Shown: positions 1-8,910 of the stretch, piece after piece | How the letters are laid out: every line of letters begins with the position of its first letter | Numbering within the stretch: the first letter of the stretch is position 1 | Translations under genes and position numbers: made by a program | DNA from: Nocardioides sp. | GTDB lineage: Bacteria; Actinomycetota; Actinomycetes; Propionibacteriales; Nocardioidaceae | DNA: 49,031 bases | Assembly (NCBI GenBank): GCA_026786275.1 | Contig: JAJAYJ010000042.1 | Span: 1 to 49,031 of the forward strand | Direction: 5' to 3' | The notes under the pieces: generated by a model | Database searches by the model: none | Told to the model about the DNA's origin: nothing | Seen by the model: only the letters and a program-made list of their open reading frames with translations

Positions 1-1
1 C

Positions 2-184
2 CGGCGGGCCCCCCGGCCGGGGGCGGGCCCGCCGCACACCCCGGGGGGGGGGGGCGCCCTGGGGCGCGAGCGCGTGGTCGCCGAGGCACTGGCCCGCCGG
101 GCGCCGGCGCTGGGGCCGGAGCGGACGGCACGGATCGTGCAGGTGATCGTCACCGAGAGCCTCGGCGCCGCTGGCCCGCCCTGA
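2..184 (+). CDS. C-terminal fragment of an unidentified protein (5' end outside window)
   Basis: An open frame runs from the window edge to a TGA at 182-184. The last 40 or so residues, after position 62, read like ordinary actinobacterial coding sequence, rich in Ala, Arg, Glu and Val and ending ESLGAAGPP. The part before position 60 is almost pure G and C, contains a run of 12 G and translates to a Pro/Gly/Arg string, so the reading frame there is not trustworthy. No family can be recognised from the fragment. It ends 160 bp before dnaE on the same strand. Confidence 0.4.
   Translation, partial: RRAPRPGAGPPHTPGGGGALGRERVVAEALARRAPALGPERTARIVQVIVTESLGAAGPP
43..54. repeat. Homopolymer run of 12 G
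   Basis: Twelve consecutive G lie inside the apparent coding frame of the truncated first gene, in 60 bases with almost no A or T. Either a sequencing or assembly fault at a contig edge, or a slippage-prone tract, would look like this. The sequence alone does not decide between them. Confidence 0.85.
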
Positions 185-246
185 GGTCGCCGTCCTGCGC
201 ACGGGAGCGTCGGCGACGCCTGGCAGGATCCTCGTCGGTGGTCGCG

Positions 247-252
247 TACGCT
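247..252 (+). promoter_or_regulatory. Candidate -10 box for dnaE (TACGCT)
   Basis: TACGCT fits the actinobacterial TANNNT -10 pattern and lies 92 bases before the dnaE ATG. No convincing -35 was seen. This is a weak assignment. Confidence 0.3.
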
Positions 253-344
253 GACGTCCTTCCCTCGATCGCCGTGGTAGCCACCCCACACCCCCGTCGT
301 GCCCCCGCCCCGCAGGCCCCGATCCGAGGAGCTCTCCCCACCCG

Positions 345-3300
345 ATGTCGAACGGCTCCCAGGACTCCTTCGTCCATCTGCACGTGCACACCGAGTACTC
401 CATGCTCGACGGGGCGGCCCGGCTCGGGGCCCTGACCCAGCGGGCCGCCGAGCTGGAGATGCCCGCGGTCGCGATGACCGACCACGGCAACGTCTTCGGG
501 GCCTACGAGTTCTACTCCAAGGCCAAGGCCGCCGGGGTCAAGCCGATCATCGGCATCGAGGCCTACTTCACCCCGAACATCTCGCGCCACGAGCGCAAGG
601 GCGTCAACTTCTACGGCGGCGGCCCCGACGATGTCTCGAACCGCGGCGCCTACACCCACATGACCCTGCTCTCGGAGTCGACCGAGGGCATGCACAACCT
701 CTTCCGGCTCTCCACCGGCTCGTGGCGCGACGGCTTCTACAAGCACCCCCGGATGGACCGCGAGCTGCTCAGCCAGCACGCCAAGGGGGTCATCGGCACC
801 ACCGGGTGTCCCTCGGGCGAGGTCCAGGTCCACCTGCGTCACGGGCAGTACGACGCGGCGCGCCAGACCGCGGCCGACTTCCAGGCCATCCTCGGCCGGG
901 AGAACTACTTCCTCGAGCTGATGGACCACGGACTCACGCTCGAGAACCGGGTCCGCGACGACCTGCTCCGGTTGTCGAAGGACCTCAAGATCCCGTTGCT
1001 GGCCACCAACGACTCCCACTACGTCATGCAGGAGGACGCCAGGTCGCAGGAGCACCTGCTCTGCATCAACTCCGGTTCGACGATGGACATCCCGGCCGGC
1101 GACGGGCCGGGTCAGCGCTTCGCCTTCAACGGCGACGGCTACTACCTCAAGTCCGCGGCCGAGATGCGCTCGATCTGGGTCGACAAGCACGGCCTGCGCG
1201 AGGCCTGCGACAACACCCTGCTGATCGCCGAGCGCTGCGACGTCGCCTTCACCGAGGGCAACGGCACCTTCATGCCGCGCTTCCCCTGCCCGCCCGGGGA
1301 GAACGAGGACTCCTGGCTGGTCAAGGAGGTCGAGCAGGGTCTGCGGTTCCGTTACCCCCAAGGTGTGCCCGACGCGGTGCGGGAGCGGGCCGACTTCGAG
1401 GTCGGTGTGATCACCGCGATGGGCTTCCCGGGCTACTTCCTGGTGGTCGCCGACTTCATCACCTGGGCCAAGAGCCAAGGCATCCGGGTGGGCCCGGGCC
1501 GCGGCTCGGGTGCGGGGTCGATGGTGGCCTACGCGATGCGGATCACCGACCTCGACCCGATCGTGCACGGCTTGATCTTCGAGCGCTTCCTCAACCCCGA
1601 CCGGGTCTCGATGCCCGACTTCGACATCGACTTCGACGAGCGCCGGCGCGGCGAGGTGATCCGCTACGTCTCCGACACCTACGGCGAGGACCGGGTGTCG
1701 ATGATCGTCACCTACGGCACCATCAAGGCCAAGCAGGCCGTGAAGGACTCCAACCGGATCCTCGGCTACCCGTTCGCCATGGGGGACAAAATCACCAAGG
1801 CGATGCCGGCCTCGGTGATGGGCAAGGACGTGCCGCTGCAGGAGATCTTCTCCTCGGCGCACAAGCGCTTCGGCGAGGGGGCTGAGTTCCGGGCCCTCTA
1901 CGACGCCGACCACGACGTCAAGAAGGTCGTCGACACCGCGATCGGTATCGAGGGCCTCAAGCGGCAGTGGGGGGTCCACGCGGCCGGCGTGATCATGTCC
2001 AGCGAGCCGCTGCTCGACATCATCCCCATGCTCAGGCGGCCCGCCGACGGCGCGATGATCACGCAGTTCGACTACCCGACCTGCGAGAGCCTCGGGCTCA
2101 TCAAGATGGACTTCCTGGGCCTGCGCAACCTCACCGTCCTGGACGACGCGGTCAAGAACATCATGGCCAACCGGGGCGAGACGGTCGTGCTGGAGGACCT
2201 CGAGCTGACCGACCCGGCGACGTACGCGCTGCTGGCCCGCGGCGACACCCTGGGGGTCTTCCAGCTCGACGGCGGCCCGATGCGGGCCCTGCTGCGCTCG
2301 ATGCGGCCCGACACGTTCGAGGACATCTCGGCCGTGGGTGCCCTGTACCGACCGGGCCCGATGGGCGCCGACTCGCACAACAAGTACGCCCGCCGCAAGA
2401 CCGGCCGCGAGCCGGTCGACGCGATCCACCCGGAGCTGGCCGAGCCGCTGGCCGACGTGCTGGGCGAGACCTACGGCCTGATCGTCTACCAGGAGCAGGT
2501 GATGGCGATCGCACAGAAGCTCGCCGGCTTCTCGCTGGGCCAGGCCGACATCCTGCGCCGGGCGATGGGCAAGAAGAAGAAGTCCGAGCTGGACAAGCAG
2601 TTCGAGGGCTTCTCGGCCGGCATGAGGGAGCGCGGCTACTCCTCGGGCGCGGTCACGACGCTGTGGGACGTCCTGCTGCCCTTCTCCGACTACGCCTTCA
2701 ACAAGGCGCACTCCGCCGCCTACGGCCTCGTGTCCTACTGGACGGCCTACCTCAAGGCCAACTACCCGGCCGAGTACATGGCGGCCCTGCTGACCTCGAC
2801 CAGGGACGACAAGGACAAGTCGGCCATCTACCTCAACGAGTGCCGGCGGATGAAGATCCAGGTGCTGCCCCCGGACGTCAACGAGTCGTCGGCCGACTTC
2901 ACGCCGGTCGGCACCGACGTCCGGTTCGGTCTCACCGCCGTGCGCAACGTCGGCACCCACGTGGTCGACGGGATCGTGACCGCGCGCGCGGAGAAGGGTC
3001 GCTACCTCGACTTCAACGACTTCATGCACAAGGTGCCGTCGCTGGTGTGCAATAAGCGGGTGGTCGAGTCGCTGGTCAAGGCGGGTGCCTTCGACGAGAT
3101 GTCGCACAAGCGCCGCGCGCTCGTCGCGATCCACGAGACGGCCGTCGACCAGTACGTCGACATCAAGCGCAACGAGGCAATCGGTCAGGACTCCCTCTTC
3201 GGCGGGCTGGACGACGACGCCGGCTTCGGCATCTCGGTGACCGTGCCCGAGATCGACGAGTGGGACAAGACCACCCTGCTGGGTCACGAGCGCGACATGC

Positions 3301-3899
3301 TCGGCCTCTACGTCTCCGACCACCCGCTGCTCGGCCTAGAGCACGTCCTGGCCAACGGGACGGACTGCACCATCGGGCAGCTGATGCTCGACGAGGAACG
3401 CGCCGACGGTTCCTCGCTCACGATCAGCGGCCTGGTCACCGCCGTGCAGCGCAAGATCACCAAGAAGGGCGACGCCTGGGCGATGGTCACGCTGGAGGAC
3501 CTCGACGGGGCGATCGAGGTGCTGCTGTTCCCCAGCGCCTACCAGCTCGCCAGCACCCACCTGGTGCAGGACACGATCATCACGGTCAGGGGCCGGCTCT
3601 CGCGCAGCAAGGACCAGCCCGAGCTGCAGGCCCAGGAGGTCACCGTCCCCGACCTGTCGGACGGTCCGTCGGGTCCCGTCGTGATCAGCATGCCGTCGAC
3701 GCGCTGCACCGCACCGGTCGTCGAGCAGCTCAAGGGCGTCCTGGGCACGCATCCGGGCATCACCGAGGTCCGGCTGCGGTTGCTGACCAGGGAGGCGACC
3801 CGGGTGATGCGGCTCGACGACCGCCTGCGGGTGACCCCGAGCCCAGCCCTGTTCGCCGACCTCAAGCAGCTGCTCGGCCCGGGTTGCCTGACCGGGTGA
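345..3899 (+). CDS. dnaE: DNA polymerase III alpha subunit (DnaE1 type)
   Basis: Replicative DNA polymerase catalytic subunit, 1184 aa, the usual length for actinobacterial DnaE1. The PHP domain opens with HLHVHTEYSMLDGA at residues 11-24; in actinobacterial DnaE1 this metal-binding domain supplies 3'-5' proofreading (family knowledge). The polymerase active-site acidic cluster PDFDIDFDE lies at 424-432, preceded by the glycine-rich GPGRGSGAGS segment near 384. Tandem helix-hairpin-helix and clamp-binding regions follow, and an OB-fold stretch (LTISGLVTAVQRK) lies at about 1025-1065. An AGGAG Shine-Dalgarno sequence at 327-331 precedes the ATG by 13 bases. The TGA overlaps a GTG that could start the next gene, but a later start is preferred there. 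No truncation is seen. Confidence 0.97.
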   Translation: MSNGSQDSFVHLHVHTEYSMLDGAARLGALTQRAAELEMPAVAMTDHGNVFGAYEFYSKAKAAGVKPIIGIEAYFTPNISRHERKGVNFYGGGPDDVSNRGAYTHMTLLSESTEGMHNLFRLSTGSWRDGFYKHPRMDRELLSQHAKGVIGTTGCPSGEVQVHLRHGQYDAARQTAADFQAILGRENYFLELMDHGLTLENRVRDDLLRLSKDLKIPLLATNDSHYVMQEDARSQEHLLCINSGSTMDIPAGDGPGQRFAFNGDGYYLKSAAEMRSIWVDKHGLREACDNTLLIAERCDVAFTEGNGTFMPRFPCPPGENEDSWLVKEVEQGLRFRYPQGVPDAVRERADFEVGVITAMGFPGYFLVVADFITWAKSQGIRVGPGRGSGAGSMVAYAMRITDLDPIVHGLIFERFLNPDRVSMPDFDIDFDERRRGEVIRYVSDTYGEDRVSMIVTYGTIKAKQAVKDSNRILGYPFAMGDKITKAMPASVMGKDVPLQEIFSSAHKRFGEGAEFRALYDADHDVKKVVDTAIGIEGLKRQWGVHAAGVIMSSEPLLDIIPMLRRPADGAMITQFDYPTCESLGLIKMDFLGLRNLTVLDDAVKNIMANRGETVVLEDLELTDPATYALLARGDTLGVFQLDGGPMRALLRSMRPDTFEDISAVGALYRPGPMGADSHNKYARRKTGREPVDAIHPELAEPLADVLGETYGLIVYQEQVMAIAQKLAGFSLGQADILRRAMGKKKKSELDKQFEGFSAGMRERGYSSGAVTTLWDVLLPFSDYAFNKAHSAAYGLVSYWTAYLKANYPAEYMAALLTSTRDDKDKSAIYLNECRRMKIQVLPPDVNESSADFTPVGTDVRFGLTAVRNVGTHVVDGIVTARAEKGRYLDFNDFMHKVPSLVCNKRVVESLVKAGAFDEMSHKRRALVAIHETAVDQYVDIKRNEAIGQDSLFGGLDDDAGFGISVTVPEIDEWDKTTLLGHERDMLGLYVSDHPLLGLEHVLANGTDCTIGQLMLDEERADGSSLTISGLVTAVQRKITKKGDAWAMVTLEDLDGAIEVLLFPSAYQLASTHLVQDTIITVRGRLSRSKDQPELQAQEVTVPDLSDGPSGPVVISMPSTRCTAPVVEQLKGVLGTHPGITEVRLRLLTREATRVMRLDDRLRVTPSPALFADLKQLLGPGCLTG

Positions 3900-3932
3900 G
3901 CGCCACGACACCACCGGTGGGGAGTGCGGGGG

Positions 3933-3938
3933 TAGCCT
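3933..3938 (+). promoter_or_regulatory. -10 box TAGCCT for the 3947 gene
   Basis: TAGCCT lies 8 bases before GTG 3947, the geometry of an actinobacterial promoter giving a leaderless mRNA. It supports 3947 rather than the GTG at 3896 that overlaps the dnaE stop. Confidence 0.6.
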
Positions 3939-3946
3939 CTCGCGAA

Positions 3947-4531
3947 GTGTCCACCGAACTCCGAGGGGAGCCCACGCGACGCGGGCTGCCCACCGTCCTG
4001 GTCGTGGTCCTCCAGGCGCTCGTCACCGTGACCGTCTTCGCAGCTGTCGGTGCCGGTGCCGGCCTGCTCTGGTTCCGTCTGTGGACCCCACCCTCGGGCG
4101 TCGTGCAGTCGGGTCAGTGGTTCATCCCCGACGAGGCCGGGCTGCGTGCCGAGTTCTCCGGCACCGGGTTGTACGTCGTGCTCGCCCTGGTTGCCGGCCT
4201 CCTCGTGGGGGCCGTCGTCGCGGTCCTTCTCGACCGGTCCGAGCTGGTGACCCTGGCGTGTGTCGTCGGCGGCGCCGTCCTGGCCGGTTGGGTGATGTAC
4301 CGCGTCGGCATCCAGGACAGCCCCCCCGACCCCCGCGCCCTGGCGCCGCCCGCGGCCGACGGCACCGTGCTGCCCGGTGACCTGACCCTCGCCCGGAGCA
4401 CCCCCTTCGTGGCCTTCCCGACCGGGGCGCTGCTGGGTTACGCCGTGCTGCTCCTGGTCGTTCCCAAGCGGGGGAGTCAGGGCCGCCCGGACTCCCCCGA
4501 AGCCGCGTTTCGGGACCCTCGCGACGGGTAG
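3947..4531 (+). CDS. Predicted four-helix membrane protein, function unknown
   Basis: 194 aa. A short basic N-terminus is followed by about four hydrophobic segments, near residues 15-38, 63-84, 90-108 and 150-170. A loop of about 25 residues (WTPPSGVVQSGQWFIPDE) after the first helix is probably outside the cell. A Pro/Ala-rich loop precedes the last helix, and a short charged tail follows it. The layout resembles small actinobacterial membrane families of the DUF2567 kind, but I cannot confirm membership. The GTG start is set by the -10 box at 3933-3938; an upstream GTG at 3896 would add 17 polar residues. The stop codon lies inside the -10 box of the next gene. Confidence 0.7.
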   Translation: MSTELRGEPTRRGLPTVLVVVLQALVTVTVFAAVGAGAGLLWFRLWTPPSGVVQSGQWFIPDEAGLRAEFSGTGLYVVLALVAGLLVGAVVAVLLDRSELVTLACVVGGAVLAGWVMYRVGIQDSPPDPRALAPPAADGTVLPGDLTLARSTPFVAFPTGALLGYAVLLLVVPKRGSQGRPDSPEAAFRDPRDG

Positions 4532-4534
4532 GCT
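4529..4534 (+). promoter_or_regulatory. -10 box TAGGCT for the DUF3352-type gene
   Basis: TAGGCT overlaps the TAG stop of the preceding gene. It would give a 5' leader of about 60 bases to the TTG start at 4601, so that gene is probably transcribed on its own. Confidence 0.5.
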
Positions 4535-4600
4535 CGAGGCGACCCAGCCACAGGAACCGACCCTCGGGGTCCGGCTCCTCGTCCTCCTCCAGGGGAACCG

Positions 4601-6262
4601 TTGTCCAGCAACCTGCCTCCCAGCCAGCCGCCGTACGGTTCGCAGCCCCCCTCGCAGCCCCCGTTCGGGTCTCAGCCTCCGCAGGGCCCGCCCGCGCCCG
4701 AGCTCCTCGACGCGCAGGGTGGCACCGCCCTGGGCGCCCCGCCCCGCTCGGGCTCGGGCGGGCGCAAGGGCCTGCTCATCGGGGGCGGCGTCGTCGCGCG
4801 CGCGCTCGTCGGGGGTGGTGCGTGGGCGGCGATGTCCTTCGTCAGCACCGGCGCGCAGCCGGCCGAGGCCCTGCCGGCGAGCACCCTGGGCTACGTCAGC
4901 GTCGACCTCGACCCCAGCGGGGGACAGAAGATCGAGGCGCTCCAGACGCTCAACAAGTTCCCGAAGTTCCAGGACAGCGTCGGTGTCGACTCCGACGACG
5001 ACCTGCGTCAGCGCATCTTCGACCTGGTCCAGGAGGACGACACCTGCACCGATCTCGACTTCGCCCAGGACGTCGATCCCTGGCTGGGCAACCGGGCCGC
5101 GGTGGCCGCGGTGGAGGACGCCGACGGCGCTCCGCAGCCGGTCGTGGTGATCCAGGTCACCGACGCGGACGCAGCCGAGGCCGGGCTCGAGGCGATCAAG
5201 GCGTGCGGTGCCGACGAGGACGCCGCCAGCGGTGAGGACACCGGCTGGGTGGTCGAGGGTGACTGGGCCGTGGTCGCACCGACCGAGGAGCTGGCCCGGT
5301 CGGTCAGCGACGACGCCGCCGAGGCCCACCTGGCCGACGACGCCACCTACCAGAAGTGGACCGGGGAGACCGGGGCCGCCGGCGTGATGACCATGTACGC
5401 CGCGCCCGCCGCCGCGGCGAGCGCCCTCGAGGAGCTCGGCGACTCCGAGGGGCTGCCGGACCAGGCGCGCCGCCAGCTCGAGGACTTCAAGGGCTTCGCG
5501 GCCACGGTGCGCTTCACCGACGGATCGTTGGAGCTGGAGGCCGCCGGTAGCGCCCCCGCGGACGCCGCCGGTGTGCTCGGTGGCTCGTCGGTCAGCGAGC
5601 AGGTCGCGACCCTGCCCGACGACACGGCTGCCGCCTTCGGGATCAGCCTCGACGAGGGCTGGGGCGACGGCGCGCTCGACCAGCTCGCCGGCGCCCTGGG
5701 GGCCGAGATGTCGGCCGAGGATCTGGTCGCCGAGTTCGAGACGGCCACCGGGCTGAGCGTGCCGGCGGACATCGAGGTGCTGACCAGCGGCGGCGTCGTC
5801 GTCGCCGTGGGTCCCGGCCTCGACGTCGAGGAGCTGGCGAACTCCGCCGACCCCAGCCAGGTGCCGGTCGCGCTCAAGCTCAGCGGCGACGCGGACGCGA
5901 TCAACGAGGTGGTCGCCACGCTGGCCGCGCAGGTTCCCGGCGAGGCCGACGTGGTCGAGTCCACCACCGAGGGAGACACCGTGGTCCTGGGCCCCGACGC
6001 GGCGTACCGCGCCGAGGTGGCCGCCGGCGGCAACCTCGGCGACACCGAGGACTTCAGCCGGGTCGTCCCGGACGCCGAGTCCCCGGTGGTGTGCTACCTC
6101 AACGTGAACGCCTTCGAGTCGTCGCTGGAGACGGTGCTCGCCGGCAGCGAGGGCGCTGAGCAGGTGCAGGCCAACATCGAGCCGCTGTCCTCGATCGGCA
6201 TCTCGACCTCGAACGAGGGTGACGTCTCCCGCTTCGTCCTGCGGGTCGGCACCGACGACTGA
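4601..6262 (+). CDS. Membrane-anchored DUF3352-family protein
   Basis: 553 aa. A cytoplasmic N-terminus of Ser-Gln-Pro-Pro repeats (SQPPYGSQPP, then SQPPFGSQPP) is followed by a basic stretch and one membrane helix at about residues 54-75. A large acidic extracytoplasmic region then starts with ALPASTLGYVSVDLDPSG, the hallmark opening of DUF3352. The function of the family is unknown. The protein is rich in Asp, Glu and Ala and has one Cys pair candidate. The start is TTG, chosen because AGGGGAA at 4591-4597 is well placed and the Met-like start fits the Ser/Pro repeat domain. It has its own promoter and is convergent with the deacylase gene at 6286, with only 23 bp between them. Confidence 0.8.
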   Translation: MSSNLPPSQPPYGSQPPSQPPFGSQPPQGPPAPELLDAQGGTALGAPPRSGSGGRKGLLIGGGVVARALVGGGAWAAMSFVSTGAQPAEALPASTLGYVSVDLDPSGGQKIEALQTLNKFPKFQDSVGVDSDDDLRQRIFDLVQEDDTCTDLDFAQDVDPWLGNRAAVAAVEDADGAPQPVVVIQVTDADAAEAGLEAIKACGADEDAASGEDTGWVVEGDWAVVAPTEELARSVSDDAAEAHLADDATYQKWTGETGAAGVMTMYAAPAAAASALEELGDSEGLPDQARRQLEDFKGFAATVRFTDGSLELEAAGSAPADAAGVLGGSSVSEQVATLPDDTAAAFGISLDEGWGDGALDQLAGALGAEMSAEDLVAEFETATGLSVPADIEVLTSGGVVVAVGPGLDVEELANSADPSQVPVALKLSGDADAINEVVATLAAQVPGEADVVESTTEGDTVVLGPDAAYRAEVAAGGNLGDTEDFSRVVPDAESPVVCYLNVNAFESSLETVLAGSEGAEQVQANIEPLSSIGISTSNEGDVSRFVLRVGTDD

Positions 6263-6285
6263 GCCCGAGCCCCCGGCTCCGCGGG

Positions 6286-6780
6286 TCAGCGGCCGATCTG
6301 GCCCGTGGTCGCCCCGGTGATCATGGCCAGGTCGCCCGCTGTCACCTCCAGGTCGAGACCGCGCCGCCCGGCCGACACGAAGATCGTGTCGTGCTCGAAC
6401 GCGGATGCGTCGACGACCGTGGGGTGCGTACGGCGCTGGCCGATGGGGGAGATGCCCCCGGCGACGTACCCCGTGGCCCGCTCGGCGGCGGCCACCTCGG
6501 CCATCGTGGCCCGGGCCGCGCCGAGGGCGCGGGCCAGCGCCTTGAGGTCGAGCTGGCCCGAGACCGGCACCACGGCCACGCACAGCCGACCGTCGGCGGA
6601 GGCCATCAGGGTCTTGAAGACCCGGTGCGGGTCCAGACCGAGGGCCCGGGCGGCCTCCAGCCCGAAGGACTCGGCGCGGGGGTCGTGCTCGTAGGCGTGC
6701 ACCGTGAAGTCGATGCCGGCCGCGGCCAGGGCCACGGTGGCCGGCGTACCACCGCCCGGCCGACCGGGTCCGCGGGCCAT
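6286..6780 (-). CDS. YbaK/EbsC-type aminoacyl-tRNA deacylase
   Basis: 164 aa, typical for the YbaK (Cys-tRNA(Pro) deacylase) family, which hydrolyses mischarged tRNA as a trans-editing step. Visible hallmarks are TPATVALAAAGIDFTVHAYEHDP at the N-terminus, VFKTLMA with the conserved Lys, and the C-terminal GGISPIGQRR and HPTVVDASAF blocks. The ATG at 6780 is 11 bp after the stop of the LON-domain gene, and both probably form one transcript. An AAAGG abuts the ATG too closely to act as a ribosome site, so translation may depend on the upstream gene. The exact substrate (Cys-tRNA or other) cannot be told from sequence. Confidence 0.88.
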   Translation of the reverse strand: MARGPGRPGGGTPATVALAAAGIDFTVHAYEHDPRAESFGLEAARALGLDPHRVFKTLMASADGRLCVAVVPVSGQLDLKALARALGAARATMAEVAAAERATGYVAGGISPIGQRRTHPTVVDASAFEHDTIFVSAGRRGLDLEVTAGDLAMITGATTGQIGR

Positions 6781-6791
6781 CCTTTGGCCGG

Positions 6792-7457
6792 CTAGTTCGG
6801 TGACCAGCGCGTGCGGGCCACCTCGGTGGCCGGCAGCGAGGGGATCACGTTCATCGCACGTAGCTCGGCCTGCAGCAGGTCGGTGACCATCACCAGTCGT
6901 TCGCCGGCGTCCTCGGCCTCGAGCAGGGCTTGGCGGTCCTGCAGGGGCAGGGGAGCGCACGCCGCCAGCGTCCAGGACAGGTACGCCGGGTCGCGGGGCA
7001 GCTCGCCCAGGAAGGGGTCGGCGCGGATCGCAGCCAGGGCGGCCCGGTAGGCCGTGAAGGTGGCCCGGGACCGCTCGACGAGCTCCGGGGAGACCGGCGT
7101 GTCCACCTCGGGCAGATCCACCACGTGCCCGACCGGGAAGACCCCACTGGTGTCGAGCGTGTCGAGCTGGATCCGGGCGATCCCGACGCCGACGATGTCG
7201 AAGGTGCCGTCCTCGTGGCTCTGGACCTCGGTCAGCTGCACCCGGCAGCCCACCCGGAACAGCGACTGGCTGCCGTGCTGACCGACCTCGTAGCCCTCCC
7301 GGATGCCGACCGAGCCGAAGACCCGCTCGGCGGGGTCCTCGATCCGGAGCAGGTGGTGCACGAGGGCGCGGTAGCGGTCCTCGAAGACGGCGAGGGGCAC
7401 GCTGACGCCGGGGTAGATCACCGCGTTGAGCGGGAACATCGGGAGGGTGTCGCTCAC
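6792..7457 (-). CDS. LON substrate-binding-domain protein (peptidase S16 N-terminal type)
   Basis: 221 aa, consisting only of the N-terminal LON domain without ATPase or protease parts. It opens MFPLNAVIYPGVSVPLAVFEDRYRALV in three blocks (FPLN, YPG, VFEDRYR), the signature of this stand-alone family. A helical bundle follows. The function is unsettled, and roles in protein quality control are only inferred from Lon. The GTG at 7457 is preferred over GTG 7466 because a TAGGGT -10 box lies 7 bases upstream. It is divergent from hisD, with about 135 bp between the starts, and is followed closely by the YbaK-like gene. Confidence 0.88.
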   Translation of the reverse strand: MSDTLPMFPLNAVIYPGVSVPLAVFEDRYRALVHHLLRIEDPAERVFGSVGIREGYEVGQHGSQSLFRVGCRVQLTEVQSHEDGTFDIVGVGIARIQLDTLDTSGVFPVGHVVDLPEVDTPVSPELVERSRATFTAYRAALAAIRADPFLGELPRDPAYLSWTLAACAPLPLQDRQALLEAEDAGERLVMVTDLLQAELRAMNVIPSLPATEVARTRWSPN

Positions 7458-7464
7458 GAGGCCC

Positions 7465-7470
7465 ACCCTA
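7465..7470 (-). promoter_or_regulatory. -10 box TAGGGT for the LON-domain gene
   Basis: On the minus strand TAGGGT is followed by 7 bases and then GTG 7457, a leaderless arrangement. Confidence 0.6.
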
Positions 7471-7580
7471 GGACGTTCGTCCTCATCCGGGTCCGTCCAC
7501 CTGCCGCCCTCTGAGGCGGCTGCACCTCACCCGTCGCGGCCCGTGCTGCGCCGATTGGTCAGGGTGAGGACAGCGCCTCG

Positions 7581-7586
7581 TAGACT
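7581..7586 (+). promoter_or_regulatory. -10 box TAGACT of the his operon
   Basis: A TAGACT hexamer lies 6 bases before the hisD ATG. The his transcript is therefore predicted to be leaderless, which leaves no room for a leader-peptide attenuator or riboswitch before hisD. Confidence 0.75.
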
Positions 7587-7592
7587 CGGACC

Positions 7593-8909
7593 ATGATTCG
7601 CCGCATCGACCTGCGCCAAGCGGCCACCGGCCGCACGGGCGACGAGCCGTTCGACTACCGGGCGTCCCTGCCCCGTGCCGACTTCGACATCGAGGCCGCG
7701 GTGCCGGCGGTGCACCGGATCTGCGAGGCCGTGCGGACCCGGGGGCTCGACGCGATCGCGGAGTTCTCCGAGCAGTTCGACGGCGTCGTCGTCGACGACA
7801 TCCGGGTCCCGGTGGCGACCATCGCGGCGGCCCTCGAGGACCTCGAGCCCGCGATCCGGGCCGCGTTGGAGGAGTCCATCCGCCGGTTGCGGGCGACCTG
7901 CGAGGCAGAGCTCGAGCACGACGTCGTGACCGAGCTGGGCCCCGGTGCGGTCGTCACGCACCGCAAGGTCCCCGTCGACCGGGTCGGCCTGTACGTCCCG
8001 GGCGGCCTGGCGCCGCTGGTCTCCAGCGTGCTGATGAACGTGGTGCCCGCCCAGATCGCCGGGGTGCGCTCGATCGCGCTGGCCTCCCCGCCGCAGAAGG
8101 AGTTCGGCGGCCTGCCGCAGCCCACCATCCTCGCGGCCTGCGCACTGCTCGGCGTCGAGGAGGTGTACGCCGTCGGCGGAGCCCAGGCGATCGCGATGTT
8201 CGCTTACGGCACCGGCCCCTGCGCCCGCGTCGACCTGGTCACCGGCCCGGGCAACATCTACGTCGTCACGGCCAAGCGGCTGCTTAAGGGCCTGGTCGGC
8301 ATCGACTCCGAGGCCGGCCCCACCGAGATCGCGATCCTGGCCGACGACACCGCCGAGGCGGCGTACGTTGCAGCCGACCTGGTCAGCCAGGCCGAGCACG
8401 ACCCGCTGGCCGCCGCGGTCCTGGTCACACCCTCGGAGCGCCTCGCCGACGAGGTCGACGTCGAGCTGGGCAAGCAGGTCTACGCCACCCGGCACACCGA
8501 CCGGATCCTGACCGCGCTGACCAGCCGCCAGTCCGCCACCGTCGTGGTCGACGACCTGGAGCAGGGCCTGGCCGTGGTCAACGCCTACGCCGCCGAGCAC
8601 CTCGAGATCCAGACCGTCGACGCGGCGGCCTGGGCTGCCCGGGTCAACAACGCGGGTGCGATCTTCGTGGGCCCGCACGCCCCGGTCTCGCTGGGCGACT
8701 ACTGCGCCGGCTCCAACCACGTGCTGCCCAGCGCGGGTTGCGCCTGCCACTCCTCGGGCCTGTCGGTGCGGGCGTTCACCAAGTCGGTGCACGTCATCGA
8801 CTACTCCCGCGCCGCGCTGGCCGAGGTTGCCGAGCATGTGGTCACCCTGGCCGAGGCCGAGGACCTGCCGGGCCACGGCGCGGCGATCACGGTCCGGTTC
8901 CAGGACTGA
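7593..8909 (+). CDS. hisD: Histidinol dehydrogenase
   Basis: 438 aa, full length. It carries out the last two steps of histidine synthesis: histidinol to histidinal to histidine, with NAD and zinc. Zn/active-site residues are visible as SQAEHDP (Gln266, His269), AAEHLEIQT (Glu335, His336) and [13 protein letters not shown]. The NAD-binding segment [11 protein letters not shown] is intact. The ATG at 7593 is fixed by the -10 box six bases upstream. It is first of the overlapping series hisD-hisC-hisB-hisH, with only one base between its stop and the hisC ATG. hisG and hisE are not in the window, as is usual in actinobacteria where they lie elsewhere. Confidence 0.98.
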   Translation: MIRRIDLRQAATGRTGDEPFDYRASLPRADFDIEAAVPAVHRICEAVRTRGLDAIAEFSEQFDGVVVDDIRVPVATIAAALEDLEPAIRAALEESIRRLRATCEAELEHDVVTELGPGAVVTHRKVPVDRVGLYVPGGLAPLVSSVLMNVVPAQIAGVRSIALASPPQKEFGGLPQPTILAACALLGVEEVYAVGGAQAIAMFAYGTGPCARVDLVTGPGNIYVVTAKRLLKGLVGIDSEAGPTEIAILADDTAEAAYVAADLVSQAEHDPLAAAVLVTPSERLADEVDVELGKQVYATRHTDRILTALTSRQSATVVVDDLEQGLAVVNAYAAEHLEIQTVDAAAWAARVNNAGAIFVGPHAPVSLGDYCAGSNHVLPSAGCACHSSGLSVRAFTKSVHVIDYSRAALAEVAEHVVTLAEAEDLPGHGAAITVRFQD

Positions 8910-8910
8910 G

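Noticed and set aside
150-3323. Very long minus-strand open frame opposite dnaE
   Set aside because: GC-rich codon bias of dnaE removes stops from the opposite strand; the product is a low-complexity Val/Asp/His/Arg/Leu string with no fold or motif.
3539-6583. Long minus-strand open frame opposite the DUF3352 gene
   Set aside because: Spans several real plus-strand genes and their promoters; composition is that of a reverse-strand shadow.
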